Counted from the first letter of the stretch, positions 1 through 9,771 are shown. The stretch is DNA of 47,255 bases from JAWKTM01 sp041399085 (GCA_041399085.1 JAWKTM010000061.1:1-47255), one strand, 5' to 3'. Numbers and translations: made by a program. The notes: generated by a model from the letters alone, not told the origin.

Positions 1-183
1 GTCAAGCAGCGCCGCTCCGGCCGCCGTGGTGTTTCGAGAGTCGGCAACCACGCAGGCAATGGGCTGGCCTTGCTTGAGCAAGGTGACTTCGTCCGCATGA
101 CAATGGCCGACGAAACAGCCGGTTCCAATCGCCGCGGCGATGATGGTAAATGCCTTCTGGGCGATCATCTTCCAGTCGAACAT
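1..183 (-). CDS. Partial secreted protein, N-terminal 61 residues
   Basis: Reading leftward from an ATG at 183 gives 61 codons without a stop, running off the window edge. The start is supported by an AAAGGA ribosome-binding site about 8 bases upstream. Residues 1-30 look like a signal peptide: a charged start (MFDWKMIAQK), a hydrophobic stretch (AFTIIAAAIGTG) and a possible cleavage after CHA. The mature start has a beta-strand style with the phrase VTLLKQGQPIACVVAD followed by an alanine-rich helix. That pattern resembles the N-terminus of planctomycete DUF4838-type glycosidase-like proteins, which open with 'hydrophobic-x-G-x-hydrophobic' strands and an alanine-rich helix. That assignment is only an impression from a short fragment. 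The protein is probably exported; its function cannot be stated from this piece. Confidence 0.7.
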   Translation of the reverse strand, partial: MFDWKMIAQKAFTIIAAAIGTGCFVGHCHADEVTLLKQGQPIACVVADSRNTTAAGAALLD

Positions 184-346
184 CGAATCGGTCCTTTTGA
201 GCAAACGTCGGGGACGAAGAGCAGCGGTCCGTCATGGTAGTCCGTCGAGCGTGTCGTGAGAAATTTTCGGCGATGGAGGAGAACCAGCGATTGTCTGACG
301 GATGGCGAGAGTTGGTTTCGACGATGGTTCGTTCGGAAGATCTGCT

Positions 347-633
347 CGTGCTCGATGCCGACGCTACTTTCGCAGGAGCGAAAGGCGACGTTGCTTTCGC
401 GGGTGCGAAAGGCAACGTTGTTGCCTCGCGCTCGGCGCAGGTCTCCCGACCTCGCCGACGCCGACGACCGAAGGTCTCCTGCATCGCGGCGCCGTCAAGA
501 GAAAGCGAGCCGAAGTGCGCGGACGGTGCCGCTGGCGTAACTCAAGGGGTGAACCGTGCTCGATGCCGACGCTACTTTCGCAGGAGCGAAAGGCGACGTT
601 GCTTTCGTGGGTGCGAAAGGCGACGTTGTTGCC
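347..633. repeat. 79-bp direct repeat, two copies 208 bp apart, with palindromic cores
   Basis: Bases 347-425 and 555-633 are the same 79-base sequence with two differences. Each copy holds two imperfect hairpins of the form CTTTCGC-n-GCGAAAG (367-384 and 394-411 in copy one; 575-592 and 602-619 in copy two). The cores belong to the palindromic family seen again near 30.6, 38.6, 42.3 and 46.7 kb. Between the copies lies a second cassette (about 430-500) with the palindrome AGGTCTCCCGACCT, which recurs at 30.63-30.72 kb. Confidence 0.85.
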
Positions 634-1027
634 GAAAACTTGACTTGAAACCGGGGTGTGCGATCCCAGAACTTGGCACTACACTCTCCCGTCTGCGAAG
701 TTGGCGGAAGTTACATGGAAGAGACGGATGTGTAGTTTCTGCCGGTTGTTTGCACGTTTGTCGATCAGCGACCGAGCTGTGTCGGCTGACGAAACGACAG
801 TCTTGCAAAACGGCAAACTCTCACCCAGCCGAGCTTTGCGCCAATATTCGCAAATCGGATCGACAATCACATCTGCCCCGCGGCATGTTGATTGCTTCCG
901 TAGTTTCTTTCGCACGTGAACAAGCACGGTCGCTTGCGCCCTTGTCTGCCCCACGTCGCTACATTCAGTTATCTCGGGAGGAGATGACGGCGGCGTCAAC
1001 AGCGCGTGCTAATTTAGGTGAACCTCA

Positions 1028-1108
1028 ATGGAACTGTTTCTGATTGGTTTTGTGTTGTCGATGACGTTGCTGACGCTGGATCTGGCGACGGAGCAACGGG
1101 CGAGGTAG
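1028..1108 (+). CDS. Possible 26-residue membrane peptide
   Basis: An ATG at 1028 opens 26 codons ending in TAG at 1106-1108. An AGGTGA ribosome-binding site lies about 8 bases upstream (1015-1020). The peptide is strongly hydrophobic for residues 2-18 (ELFLIGFVLSMTLLTLD) and ends in a charged tail (ATEQRAR), the shape of a small single-pass membrane peptide. There is no recognisable family, and an ORF this short arises easily by chance. It sits 30 bases from the end of the convergent CAP gene. Confidence 0.2.
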   Translation: MELFLIGFVLSMTLLTLDLATEQRAR

Positions 1109-1139
1109 TCGCTGCCCAAGGTTGGTTCGCGGACAGTGA

Positions 1140-1907
1140 TTAGTTCGCGGGCGGCGAGTTTGCGTCGCCTTTCGCACTGTCTTGATCGCCGCCTAGCGGC
1201 ATGTTTTCTTTCGTAGCGGCCGGTTGCTCGACCGCTTCTGTTTTGGGTGCGTCCGATTCGGGGACGTTCGGTTTCGTGGGCGTCGTCTCCGATTTAGCCG
1301 GCGGTTGTTCGGCCGCCTTCTCCGCGGCCAGCTCCGCTTGTTCGCGTTGATCGTCCAGCGACGTGGGATAGCCGTAAACACCGACCCAATATCCATTGCC
1401 CGCCGAATCAATCGCATAGCCAAAGCCGGCGGCCGGAGCGTCGCAACAGATATTGGCCCAGTGTCCGCCGCTGTTTCGCCAGCTTTGGAACGCTTCGCTG
1501 ATCGTGACTTGGCCCATCGCGATGTTCTCTCGCACAAGCCCCTGAAAACCGTAGCGTGACGCGCGAGACAACGGGCCGCCGTTGCTGTGATGGCTGAACG
1601 AACCGGTGCGAGCCATGTAGTTGGCGTGGTCTTGCGCCGCCCGAGTCAGCGCCGGGTGCAGTCGCTGCGGTCCCATGCCCGCCGAGGCTCGCCACTGGTT
1701 ATTGCGATCCAGCATGCGAGTGAGCGTCGGATGGCGGTGCAGCGGCGTTGGGCGCTTCGGCTTTGTGGGCCGCGCCGTGGATTCCGCCGTGGACGATGTC
1801 GCGGCGGAAGAGGCAACCGGCTTCGAGCTGGAAGGAGAGTCGTCGCCAAGAACACTTCCCACGATCAGAACCAGCGAAGCGAGAAAAACAGGTGAGCAGT
1901 ATCGCAT
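1140..1907 (-). CDS. Secreted CAP/SCP-domain protein
   Basis: This 255-residue protein starts with a signal peptide (MRYCSPVFLASLVLIVGSVLG), followed by a Ser/Thr/Pro-rich linker to about residue 55. A CAP (SCP/PR-1/YkwD-like) domain spans roughly residues 60-185. Recognisable CAP elements are the first-helix LxxHNxxR-like phrase (LDRNNQWRASAG), the GSFSHHSNGG loop that supplies a metal-site histidine, the ENIAMG motif, and SGGHWANI with a second histidine. Bacterial CAP proteins are usually extracellular and of poorly defined role. The C-terminal 70 residues are a Glu/Ala/Pro-rich, probably disordered tail. The gene is transcribed alone, with long gaps on both sides. A second CAP protein with dockerin repeats lies at 15.6-17.4 kb. 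Confidence 0.88.
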   Translation of the reverse strand: MRYCSPVFLASLVLIVGSVLGDDSPSSSKPVASSAATSSTAESTARPTKPKRPTPLHRHPTLTRMLDRNNQWRASAGMGPQRLHPALTRAAQDHANYMARTGSFSHHSNGGPLSRASRYGFQGLVRENIAMGQVTISEAFQSWRNSGGHWANICCDAPAAGFGYAIDSAGNGYWVGVYGYPTSLDDQREQAELAAEKAAEQPPAKSETTPTKPNVPESDAPKTEAVEQPAATKENMPLGGDQDSAKGDANSPPAN

Positions 1908-2840
1908 GATGGGAGATTTCGGAGAGTGAGGAAGACTTCCGAGTGCCGGATAACTTCGGAATTCCGGGAGGCTTTGCGCAGGCAGGAAACCTAGGGGCAG
2001 AAGGCAATGCGAGCATCATGCTTAAATCTTCGCCGATCGCAAGGCCCCGTCGTGGACAGTCAGCAATCAGTCGTTCATTCCGGCGATGTTGTCGGCGCGC
2101 GGCGAAATGCGGTCGGACACTTTGCCAATTCGCTGCGATCGCATTTTTCGCTCGGCGAATTTTCAGGATGTTTTTCTGAATTGTCGCCAGCGATGCTAGG
2201 GTTTCCGCACCTTGATTGCCGACATAAGACGGACCTATGGGTTCCCGGATCGAGTGGTTGCGATGCGAGTCTGGCTCTAGGCGGCGAACTCGGACGCGCG
2301 ATTCGCACTCGCGGCGAAAAGCAACCAATCAACTGAACTTGATGTAATGACGCGCAAGGTGGAATTCGGCTCCGCAAACACTGGTTGCCGCATCACAAGA
2401 ACCCATTAGTAGAACTGCGTGTCAGGAAGACTGGGGAGTGACAGAATTGATGAACCGGCTGGGCGTACTTGAGCGAACGAATTTGATTCGCGGGTCGGGG
2501 TGGCGAGTGCTGCCACGCAGACTCTTTGGCTTCTGCGTGCCACGTCCGTCGGTGGCGATTGCTTCTCGGCAACGATCTTTGGCGAGGCTTCGATTTTGAC
2601 TTGACGAAACAAAAAGCTAGTCGGCAAAATGGGAGCTGAGTAGAATGGCTTGACCGGCCACGAAGACCTGTCTGGCGAGCAGACACAAGCCGCGTATTTG
2701 CTTCCCACCTCCCGCGAGTTTGCGACGAACTTTGTCCCTTTCCCTCGCCCGTGAACTTGCTCTGTACGGCGGATGGCCACGGATGTTTTGCTGAGCCATC
2801 TCCAGACCTTTTTCAACTTACCCGTTGGGCGCGTTATTCC
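1908..2840. other. Long gap between divergent CAP gene and rpoD, no gene seen
   Basis: About 930 bases separate the CAP gene start from the preferred rpoD start. Open frames exist on both strands but none shows a domain, a signal peptide or a good ribosome-binding site, and the larger ones (for example 2406-3257 minus) run antisense into rpoD. The stretch must hold the rpoD promoter region; I could not pick a convincing -35/-10 pair by eye. Confidence 0.5.
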
Positions 2841-4379
2841 ATGTACGACACACTTACTGATTCGGTGAACGACGTTGGCGGAGACAACGACCTTGATATG
2901 GAGTCGTGGTTCGACGACGAACTCGATTCGGTGCGCGACGACGACGCGACGCCGATAGTCGAGGCTTCGTCGGATGACGACGGCGACCAATTCGATGTCG
3001 ACGACGCTGCGGCCACCGAAGATCCCATTCGGGTGTATCTCGGCCAGATCGGACGTTACCCGCTGTTGACGCGACGCGAGGAAATCTCGTTGGCTCGCCA
3101 AGTAGAAGTGACTCGGCGGCGGCTCCGCGAAGAGTTGCTCGACTGCGACTTCGTATTGCGTGACGCGTTCGACAAGCTGAAGCGAGTTCATGCTGGCGAT
3201 CTGCCGTTCGACCGCACGGTTCAAGTGGCGGTGAGCGATCGGTTGGAAAAGCACCATATTTTAGGTCGCTTGCCGCACAACGTGGAAACGCTCGAAGCGC
3301 TGTTGGCTCGGAACCAGCATGACTTCCGCATCGTGGTCAGCAAGTCGGCCAAGACGAACCAGCGTCGCGACGCTTGGCGGCGTCTGCTGCGCCGGCGCAA
3401 GCGAGCCGTGTGCTTGGTGGAAGAGTTGGGTTTGCGGATCGAGTATGTCGAGCCGTTCTACGATAAGCTTCTGGCCTGCTGCGTCGAACTGGATCAACTG
3501 CAGACGGTCGTGAATCGGCTGGACAACCGCAAGAAGCTGAGCCCGACGCAGGAGAAGCAACTGTTGGCTTATCGCCGCGTGCTGTGTGCGACGCAGCTTA
3601 CGCCGCGCGGCTTGCGAGCCAAGGTCGAACGACTGCGCGTGGTTTATCGCGATTACCAAGATGCCAAGCGACGATTGTCCGAAGGCAACTTGCGTTTGGT
3701 GGTTTCGATCGCCAAGAAGTATCGCAAGCGCGGCGTCGGCTTTTTGGATTTGATCCAGGAAGGCAACGCGGGCTTGATGCGGGCGGTCGACAAGTTCGAG
3801 TATCGTCGCGGGTTCAAGTTCAGCACCTATGCCACTTGGTGGATTCGCCAAGCGATCACGCGAGCCGTGGCCGATCAAAGCCGCACGATCCGCGTGCCGG
3901 TTCACATGGTGCCCGAAATCACGAAGGTGCGTCAGATTCATGCCAAGCTGTTGCATGAGCTGGGTCGCGAGCCGACGGCTGAGGAAGTCGCTCGGATGAC
4001 CGATTTGTCGGTCGAAGAAGTGCGGCAGATTCGTAAGATGAACAAGCAGCCGGCTAGCTTGGATCAGACGGTGGGTCGCGGCGAGGAAACTCGGTTCGGC
4101 GATTTGCTGCCACAGAATCACGAGCAGGAGCCGGCCGGCGGCGCGTTGCACGACATGCTGCGAGGCCGAATTGACGATCTGCTCAAGACGTTGGGCTATC
4201 GCGAACGCGAGATCATCAAGCTGCGATTCGGCTTGGGCGACGGTTACAACTATACGCTGGAAGAAGTGGCCTACATCTTCAAAGTCACCCGCGAACGTAT
4301 TCGCCAAATTGAAGACCGGGCGTTGCGAAAGCTGCAAGATCCGCGTCGCAGTGCCGAGCTGGTTGGCTTTCTGGATTAA
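2841..4379 (+). CDS. rpoD: RNA polymerase sigma-70 factor RpoD/SigA
   Basis: A primary-type sigma factor of 512 residues. Region 1.2 is seen as DPIRVYLGQIGRYPLLTRRE near residue 57. Region 2 has NLRLVVSIAKKYRKRG, FLDLIQEGNAGLMRAVDKFE and the -10 recognition helix YATWWIRQAITRAVADQSRT. Region 3 starts at RVPVHM. Region 4 holds LEEVAYIFKVTRERIRQIE, the -35 reading helix-turn-helix. About 190 residues separate region 1.2 from region 2, a long non-conserved spacer typical of primary sigma factors. The N-terminus is very acidic (Asp/Glu over residues 5-55). I chose the ATG at 2841 because the in-frame upstream extension (from 2751) has no sigma-like character. A strong terminator follows directly, so the gene is probably monocistronic. 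Confidence 0.93.
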   Translation: MYDTLTDSVNDVGGDNDLDMESWFDDELDSVRDDDATPIVEASSDDDGDQFDVDDAAATEDPIRVYLGQIGRYPLLTRREEISLARQVEVTRRRLREELLDCDFVLRDAFDKLKRVHAGDLPFDRTVQVAVSDRLEKHHILGRLPHNVETLEALLARNQHDFRIVVSKSAKTNQRRDAWRRLLRRRKRAVCLVEELGLRIEYVEPFYDKLLACCVELDQLQTVVNRLDNRKKLSPTQEKQLLAYRRVLCATQLTPRGLRAKVERLRVVYRDYQDAKRRLSEGNLRLVVSIAKKYRKRGVGFLDLIQEGNAGLMRAVDKFEYRRGFKFSTYATWWIRQAITRAVADQSRTIRVPVHMVPEITKVRQIHAKLLHELGREPTAEEVARMTDLSVEEVRQIRKMNKQPASLDQTVGRGEETRFGDLLPQNHEQEPAGGALHDMLRGRIDDLLKTLGYREREIIKLRFGLGDGYNYTLEEVAYIFKVTRERIRQIEDRALRKLQDPRRSAELVGFLD

Positions 4380-4407
4380 GCGTCCGTAGCGTAACGCAGA
4401 CAATCAC

Positions 4408-4441
4408 AACGGCCTCTCGCCCAAAACGAGAGGCCGTTTTC
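4408..4441 (+). terminator. Rho-independent terminator of rpoD
   Basis: A perfect 12-bp stem (4408-4419 AACGGCCTCTCG with 4427-4438 CGAGAGGCCGTT) encloses a 7-base loop and runs into TTTT. It starts 28 bases after the rpoD stop codon. It also lies downstream of the convergent aroB gene and could act on both strands. Confidence 0.85.
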
Positions 4442-4526
4442 GTTGGGGCCTCTGCCGCGAGAGCCTTCGCGGTGAATCGCTGTCCGATCGCGGAAGCCAA
4501 TCGCAGGCGGCTTTTTGCAACCGGCT

Positions 4527-5612
4527 CTATAACGATTGGCGAACCAGGGCTTCGTCGACGTTGCCGACCAGCTCGACGTGTCCCATGCGCGACGGCAGCA
4601 CGAAACGCAGCTTGCCGTGTTCGACTTTCTTATCATGACGCATCGCGGCGATCAATTTATCGTGCTCGACATCGGGAACCGAGGTGGGCAGCTTCAGGGC
4701 ATCGAGCAACCGATACTGCCGCTCGGTCAACTCGCGATCGACGCGACCCAACAGTTCGGCCAAACGCGAGGCGCACAGCATACCGATCGCAACCGCTTCG
4801 CCGTGTAGATATTCGCCGTAGCCGGTCACCGTTTCGATCGCGTGGCAGAACGTGTGTCCATAGTTCAAAACTGCACGAAGGCCGGTCAATTCGCGTTCGT
4901 CGTTCTCGACCACATCGGCCTTCAAACGACAGCATCGCGCGACCACGTAACGCAGCGTTTCGGAATCGCGGCGGTTCAATTGATCGACGTGCCGCTCCAA
5001 ATAGGCAAAGAACTCGGCGTCGAGAATCACGCCATATTTCACAACCTCCGCCAAACCCGACCGGTATTCGCGATCCGGCAGCGTTTTGAGCGTCGCCGTG
5101 TCGATCGCCACGTAGCGCGGTTGCCAAAACGCGCCGACCATATTTTTGGCGTGGGGCAGATTGATCCCAACTTTGCCACCCACGCTGCTGTCGACTTGCG
5201 CGAGTAGCGTCGTGGGTACTTGGACGAACGACAGACCGCGGGCAAACGTAGCGGCGATGAAACCCGCCAAGTCGCCGATGACGCCGCCCCCGACCGCGAC
5301 GACCAGCGACTTGCGATCGGCGCCGGCCGCGAGCATTTCGTTCCACAGCCCCGCGGCGGACTCGGCATTTTTGCTGGCTTCACCGGCCGGAATCACAGCC
5401 AAATGATGACGAATTCCGGCGTCACGAAGACTTTGAACGACCGCATCGGCATGCGAAACGCGGACATTGGAATCGGTAATCACCACCGCATGCGACGGCG
5501 TCAGACGTTGCTTCAGACGCTCGCCCAGCGTCGCCAGCAGGCCGGTGCCGATGTCGATGTCATAGCTGCGCTCGCCGAGCGCCACATGCACGGTTTGCAG
5601 GGAATCAGTCAC
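4527..5612 (-). CDS. aroB: 3-dehydroquinate synthase
   Basis: This 361-residue enzyme converts DAHP to 3-dehydroquinate, the second step of the shikimate pathway, in the cytoplasm. The NAD-binding motif GGGVIGDLAGF, the phrase QVPTTLLAQVDSSVGGK and the substrate/metal region are present. Metal-ligand histidines lie in LNYGHTFCHAIE and LHGEAVAIGM. Length is usual for the family. Translation starts at a GTG (5612) only 12 bases after the stop of a 92-residue ORF, so the two are probably co-transcribed. The chorismate made by this pathway feeds the PabA/TrpG-type amidotransferase encoded at 45.5 kb. Confidence 0.95.
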   Translation of the reverse strand: MTDSLQTVHVALGERSYDIDIGTGLLATLGERLKQRLTPSHAVVITDSNVRVSHADAVVQSLRDAGIRHHLAVIPAGEASKNAESAAGLWNEMLAAGADRKSLVVAVGGGVIGDLAGFIAATFARGLSFVQVPTTLLAQVDSSVGGKVGINLPHAKNMVGAFWQPRYVAIDTATLKTLPDREYRSGLAEVVKYGVILDAEFFAYLERHVDQLNRRDSETLRYVVARCCRLKADVVENDERELTGLRAVLNYGHTFCHAIETVTGYGEYLHGEAVAIGMLCASRLAELLGRVDRELTERQYRLLDALKLPTSVPDVEHDKLIAAMRHDKKVEHGKLRFVLPSRMGHVELVGNVDEALVRQSL

Positions 5613-5624
5613 GCTTCGGCTCGT

Positions 5625-5903
5625 CTACTTGCCGCGAATTCGCTCGAAATCGTCGGGCGTGACCGTGATTTTGCGGCAGAAGCCGGTATGTACGCGAACG
5701 TACTCCAAATCGGCACACGCGTCGGGCTTGGCGTGCAGCGCCGCTTCGGCCCGCGCCTTCTCGGCCGGTTCCAGTTCGTCGTACTCCTCCGGCCACACGG
5801 TCACATGTTCCATGACCAAAGCCTCGCGGTAAGGATCGAACTTATCGGCCACGGCGTCGAGCTCCCAAAAACCAAGAATCGCGGAAGGGTTGGAAAAGGC
5901 CAC
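5625..5903 (-). CDS. Small hypothetical protein upstream of aroB
   Basis: A 92-residue acidic ORF with no family I can name. It begins with the hydrophobic phrase SNPSAILGFWELDAVADKF and continues with a charged helix (EEYDELEPAEKARAEAAL) and a basic C-terminus ending RIRGK. I chose the GTG at 5903 because a GGGAAG ribosome-binding site lies about 7 bases upstream; the GTG at 5906 or an internal ATG at 5813 (62 residues) are alternatives. The stop is 12 bases before the aroB start, suggesting an operon with the small gene first. No cysteine pairs, signal peptide or membrane segment is visible, so it is likely cytoplasmic. Confidence 0.6.
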   Translation of the reverse strand: MAFSNPSAILGFWELDAVADKFDPYREALVMEHVTVWPEEYDELEPAEKARAEAALHAKPDACADLEYVRVHTGFCRKITVTPDDFERIRGK

Positions 5904-5997
5904 CACTATACTTCCCGGCTGGGATGTTGAGAATACGGACGATTCCGCTGCACACGTGGTTGGCGATGCGGGACTTTCTTCGGGCGGCGAGCAACCG

Positions 5998-6552
5998 ATG
6001 GACAAGGGCAAACTGGCGATCGTGGGGATATTCGGCGTGTCGATTGGCATGGCCGTGTTCGCTTGGTGGTATCGATACGAACAAGGCAACCAGTCGCTGG
6101 CCTTTTGGGGATCGGAGACGGCCGTTTTGATCAACGGCGCCCAGCGAGTTGAGCTGCTGAAGCTGGCCGAGTCGACGGACGAACCCGTCGGCGAATCAAT
6201 CGACATCGACGGCCGCGCCTGGAATGTCGAACAGGCAGTCGACGTTACGCAAGCGCGCGGGATGTTGCACGCCCGGCATTCGTTGGTCGAGGACGTGACG
6301 TTCCGCTGGGACGAAGCGGTGTCGGACAACGCGCCGGCCTGGACCTACGCTTTGCGTTTTGAAGGCAATGGCCAAACCTCAATCGTCGCCTTCGACACCG
6401 AGCAGGCGTTGGTTCATCTCGTCGGCAGTGAGCAATCCGCCTTGATTCAGCCGGATATCTCCGCGGGTTTCCAACGAATCTTCAATCGGGAATTGAGTGC
6501 TGGGGAGAGTTCGGCGGCAGAGAACACGCTGATGGACGCTGAGCGACGCTGA
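5998..6552 (+). CDS. Membrane-anchored hypothetical protein
   Basis: A 184-residue protein with one N-terminal membrane helix (about residues 5-21, AIVGIFGVSIGMAVFAWWY) and a soluble remainder of mixed alpha/beta character rich in acidic residues. I chose the ATG at 5998 because it puts the membrane helix next to the start and avoids overlap with the divergent small ORF; an upstream in-frame start at 5890 would overlap that gene. After the helix comes the phrase YEQGNQSLAFWGSETAVLI followed by ELLKL. I recognise this only as a type of planctomycete hypothetical protein. It lies 87 bases before the carbonic anhydrase start, so co-transcription is possible. Confidence 0.65.
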   Translation: MDKGKLAIVGIFGVSIGMAVFAWWYRYEQGNQSLAFWGSETAVLINGAQRVELLKLAESTDEPVGESIDIDGRAWNVEQAVDVTQARGMLHARHSLVEDVTFRWDEAVSDNAPAWTYALRFEGNGQTSIVAFDTEQALVHLVGSEQSALIQPDISAGFQRIFNRELSAGESSAAENTLMDAERR

Positions 6553-6639
6553 TTCCAAGAGGCGAGAAACGTTTCGTTCCGAGTTCGTCAGCGTTCGTAG
6601 TCCGTCACTTTGCTAACACTCAGGATCACTTACAACGAC

Positions 6640-7203
6640 ATGGCATCTTCCACGAGGTTTCGACCGGAACTGGTTTCCGACACGGCCTACATCGCTCCGA
6701 ACGCGACCGTCTTGGGCGATGTCACCGTCGGCGACCAGTCAAGCATTTGGTTCGGCGCGGTGGTGCGTGGCGATACTGAAGCGATCAAGATCGGGCGGCA
6801 GACGAACGTGCAGGACTTGTGTGTGTTGCACGCCGATGCGGGGTTTCCCTGCACTCTGGGCGATCGAGTCACGTTGGGGCACGCGGCGATTGTGCATGGA
6901 GCGACGGTCGAAGACGATGTCTTGATTGGCATGCGCGCCGTGGTGATGAACGGCGCGAAGATCGGAGCTCGCAGCATCGTGGCCGTCGGTGCGGTCGTGA
7001 CCGAAGGGACGGTGATTCCGCCCGACAGCGTGGCGCTCGGCGCGCCGGCTCGTGTTCGTCGAGCGGTCGAGCCGCGCGATCTCGAACGCATTCGTCACGC
7101 GGCCGAACACTATGTCGAGGCGGCTGCCGAATACCGTCGAACCGCCGCCGAAGATCGCTCGGCATCCGACGCTGACTCGCCAAGCGAACAACCTTCCAAC
7201 TAA
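6640..7203 (+). CDS. Gamma-class carbonic anhydrase / hexapeptide-repeat protein
   Basis: A 187-residue left-handed beta-helix protein of the gamma carbonic anhydrase (CaiE/PaaY/YrdA-like) family. Hexapeptide repeats run from SDTAYIAPNATVLGDVTVGD to about residue 140. Three candidate metal-ligand histidines sit in VLHAD and LGHAAIVHG, the family spacing for the trimer-interface zinc or iron site. The C-terminal 40 residues form an Arg/Glu-rich helix and a disordered Ser/Asp tail. The known reaction is hydration of CO2, but many family members have no proven activity. I start at the ATG at 6640; the upstream in-frame ATG at 6610 adds ten unconvincing residues. The methyltransferase gene follows after 26 bases. 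Confidence 0.88.
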   Translation: MASSTRFRPELVSDTAYIAPNATVLGDVTVGDQSSIWFGAVVRGDTEAIKIGRQTNVQDLCVLHADAGFPCTLGDRVTLGHAAIVHGATVEDDVLIGMRAVVMNGAKIGARSIVAVGAVVTEGTVIPPDSVALGAPARVRRAVEPRDLERIRHAAEHYVEAAAEYRRTAAEDRSASDADSPSEQPSN

Positions 7204-7229
7204 CTCTTTGAACGCTCGGAGCCCATTCG

Positions 7230-8258
<1,029 letters not shown>

Positions 8259-8343
8259 CGTGCGTGATGCGGCGCAATGCCGCCTCCGCCTTTCGCCGCT
8301 TCCGCCCTTTGCCGCCTCCCGTCTTGCCCATTGGAAAATTGTT

Positions 8344-9447
8344 ATGGCCACGCAGCACGCGCTCGACTACCTCGATGAAAAGCAGCCCGCGACCGCTCCG
8401 GTTTGTGTGGTGTTCGGCGACGAATCGTTTTTGAAGCGGCTGGCGTTGGAGCGGCTTCGCAAGACGGTGCTGGGCGAAGACACCGAAACGCCCTTCGCCA
8501 CGTTTGAGGGCAAGCAGGTCGAATGGCGCGATGTGGCCGACGAGCTGTCGACGGTCTCGCTGTTCGGTGGCGGAAAATCGCGATACGTTGTCATCGACGA
8601 AGCGGATTCGTTCGTCACCAAGTTTCGCGATCGGCTGGAAAGTTACGTCGAACGGCCGGCGCGCACCGGCGTGTTGGTGCTGGATGTCTCGTCGTGGGCG
8701 TCGAACACGCGGCTGTACAAAGCGATCGACAAATCGGGGTTGCAGATTGAATGTCGCCCGCCGGAGAAAGCTCGCGGTAAGTCGCTCGACACCGCGCGGG
8801 TCGTGCGTTGGCTGCGACAGAGAAGTTCGTCGGCTCATGACGCCAAGCTGGACGAACAAGCCGCCGGTTTGCTATTGGAGCTGGCTGGTCCGGAGTTCGG
8901 GTTGCTCGATCAATCATTGGCGAAGTTGGCTTTGTACGCCGGGCCGGGCGGGCAAGTCACGCCGGAGATGGTGCGGGACATGGTCGGCGGCTGGAAGACC
9001 AAGACGATTTGGGAGTTGGTCGACGCGGCGGCCGATGGCGACGCGGCGGCGGCACTCGAGCAGCTTCATCATCTGCTGGACGCGGGCGAGGCGCCGCAAG
9101 CTTTGTTCGGCCAGATCGCTTGGTCCTTGCGACGGTTCGCGACCACGACGCGAATTTGCCAACAGGACGCCATGCAACGCCGGCCGGTGCGAGTGCGCGA
9201 TGCGCTGCTCAAGGCCGGCTTTCGCAAGTGGCCGCCCGAGGCATTGGAACGAGCGGAGAAGCAGATCCAACAGCTTGGTCGCGAACGAGCCGGCGCGATG
9301 CTTCGCTGGTTGCTCGAAGCCGACTTGGCGCTGAAGGGATCGCATTCGCACGATGACCGAGCCCGCTATGTGTTGGAACGTTTAATCCTGCGCATGGCCC
9401 GCGAACTGGCCCCGCAGCGAGCTCGTGCGAAGAGCGGCAGTCGCTGA
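8344..9447 (+). CDS. holA: DNA polymerase III delta subunit
   Basis: A 367-residue clamp-loader subunit that opens the sliding clamp during loading. The N-terminal AAA+-like fold is recognised by VCVVFGDESFLKRLALERLR, a degenerate nucleotide-site region as usual in delta, then LFGGGKSRYVVIDEAD and the second domain ELAGPEFGLLDQSLAKLALY. The C-terminal helical collar domain ends with RARYVLERLILRMARE. Length fits the family (330-370). I start at the ATG at 8344; the extension upstream to 8260 is a low-complexity Arg/Pro stretch. The gene stands 85 bases after the methyltransferase and is followed by a 324-base gap. Confidence 0.88.
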   Translation: MATQHALDYLDEKQPATAPVCVVFGDESFLKRLALERLRKTVLGEDTETPFATFEGKQVEWRDVADELSTVSLFGGGKSRYVVIDEADSFVTKFRDRLESYVERPARTGVLVLDVSSWASNTRLYKAIDKSGLQIECRPPEKARGKSLDTARVVRWLRQRSSSAHDAKLDEQAAGLLLELAGPEFGLLDQSLAKLALYAGPGGQVTPEMVRDMVGGWKTKTIWELVDAAADGDAAAALEQLHHLLDAGEAPQALFGQIAWSLRRFATTTRICQQDAMQRRPVRVRDALLKAGFRKWPPEALERAEKQIQQLGRERAGAMLRWLLEADLALKGSHSHDDRARYVLERLILRMARELAPQRARAKSGSR

Positions 9448-9771
9448 GAAGGCAAGCGTTTCGCGATGCGCGAACGAGTTAGCGGCGCGCTTTGACGTCC
9501 GATTTTTACGCGGCGATAAAAAAACTGCTCTTGACCCGCGTTTGCCATCGCGATAAATATCCGACTCTCATCTAGCCAACTTGTCTTTGTCGGTGGTTGT
9601 CGAAACCGCTTGACGGCACTCGCACGTCGGTCGGCCTGCGTCGCGTCCGTTTGGAACGCGCGGCGGAGAGCGACTGAGAACGCTTGGGTTCGCTGTCAGG
9701 TCTGCACCGCGATGGAGTGCGGTGTGTCAACCGATCGAACTCTGGTTTGTCTCGCGAAAAGGAGCAGCGCG
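9448..9771. other. Upstream region of the secretin gene
   Basis: A 324-base gap without a gene. A candidate promoter is at 9531-9559, leaving an untranslated leader of about 210 bases before the TTG start of the secretin. The in-frame extension of the secretin ORF into this region (from 9610) is Arg-rich and lacks a signal peptide at its start, so it is not treated as coding. Confidence 0.5.
9531..9559 (+). promoter_or_regulatory. Candidate promoter for the secretin gene
   Basis: TTGACC (9531-9536) is followed after 17 bases by TAAATA (9554-9559). The -35 box matches five of six consensus positions; the -10 box is weaker. It was found by eye only. Confidence 0.35.

Larger units (their letters stand above)
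184..1139. other. Repeat-rich gap without a convincing gene
   Basis: About 950 bases between the left-edge gene and the CAP protein. It contains two copies of a 79-base direct repeat (347-425 and 555-633), a shared repeat cassette near 430-500, and a possible 26-residue peptide ORF at 1028-1108. The open frames that cross it (for example 234-1043 on the plus strand) translate the repeats into low-complexity Ala/Gly/Lys/Arg phrases and show no domain signal, so I do not call them genes. Confidence 0.6.

Noticed and set aside
234..1043. 269-residue ORF in the left repeat region
   Set aside because: Most of it is translated palindromic repeats (AGAKGD and RSERRR phrases), with no ribosome-binding site or conserved domain.
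3261..4403. 380-residue antisense ORF across rpoD
   Set aside because: It is a mirror frame of a GC-rich gene; the composition is Gln/Leu/Arg/His-rich without domain signal, and rpoD is certain.
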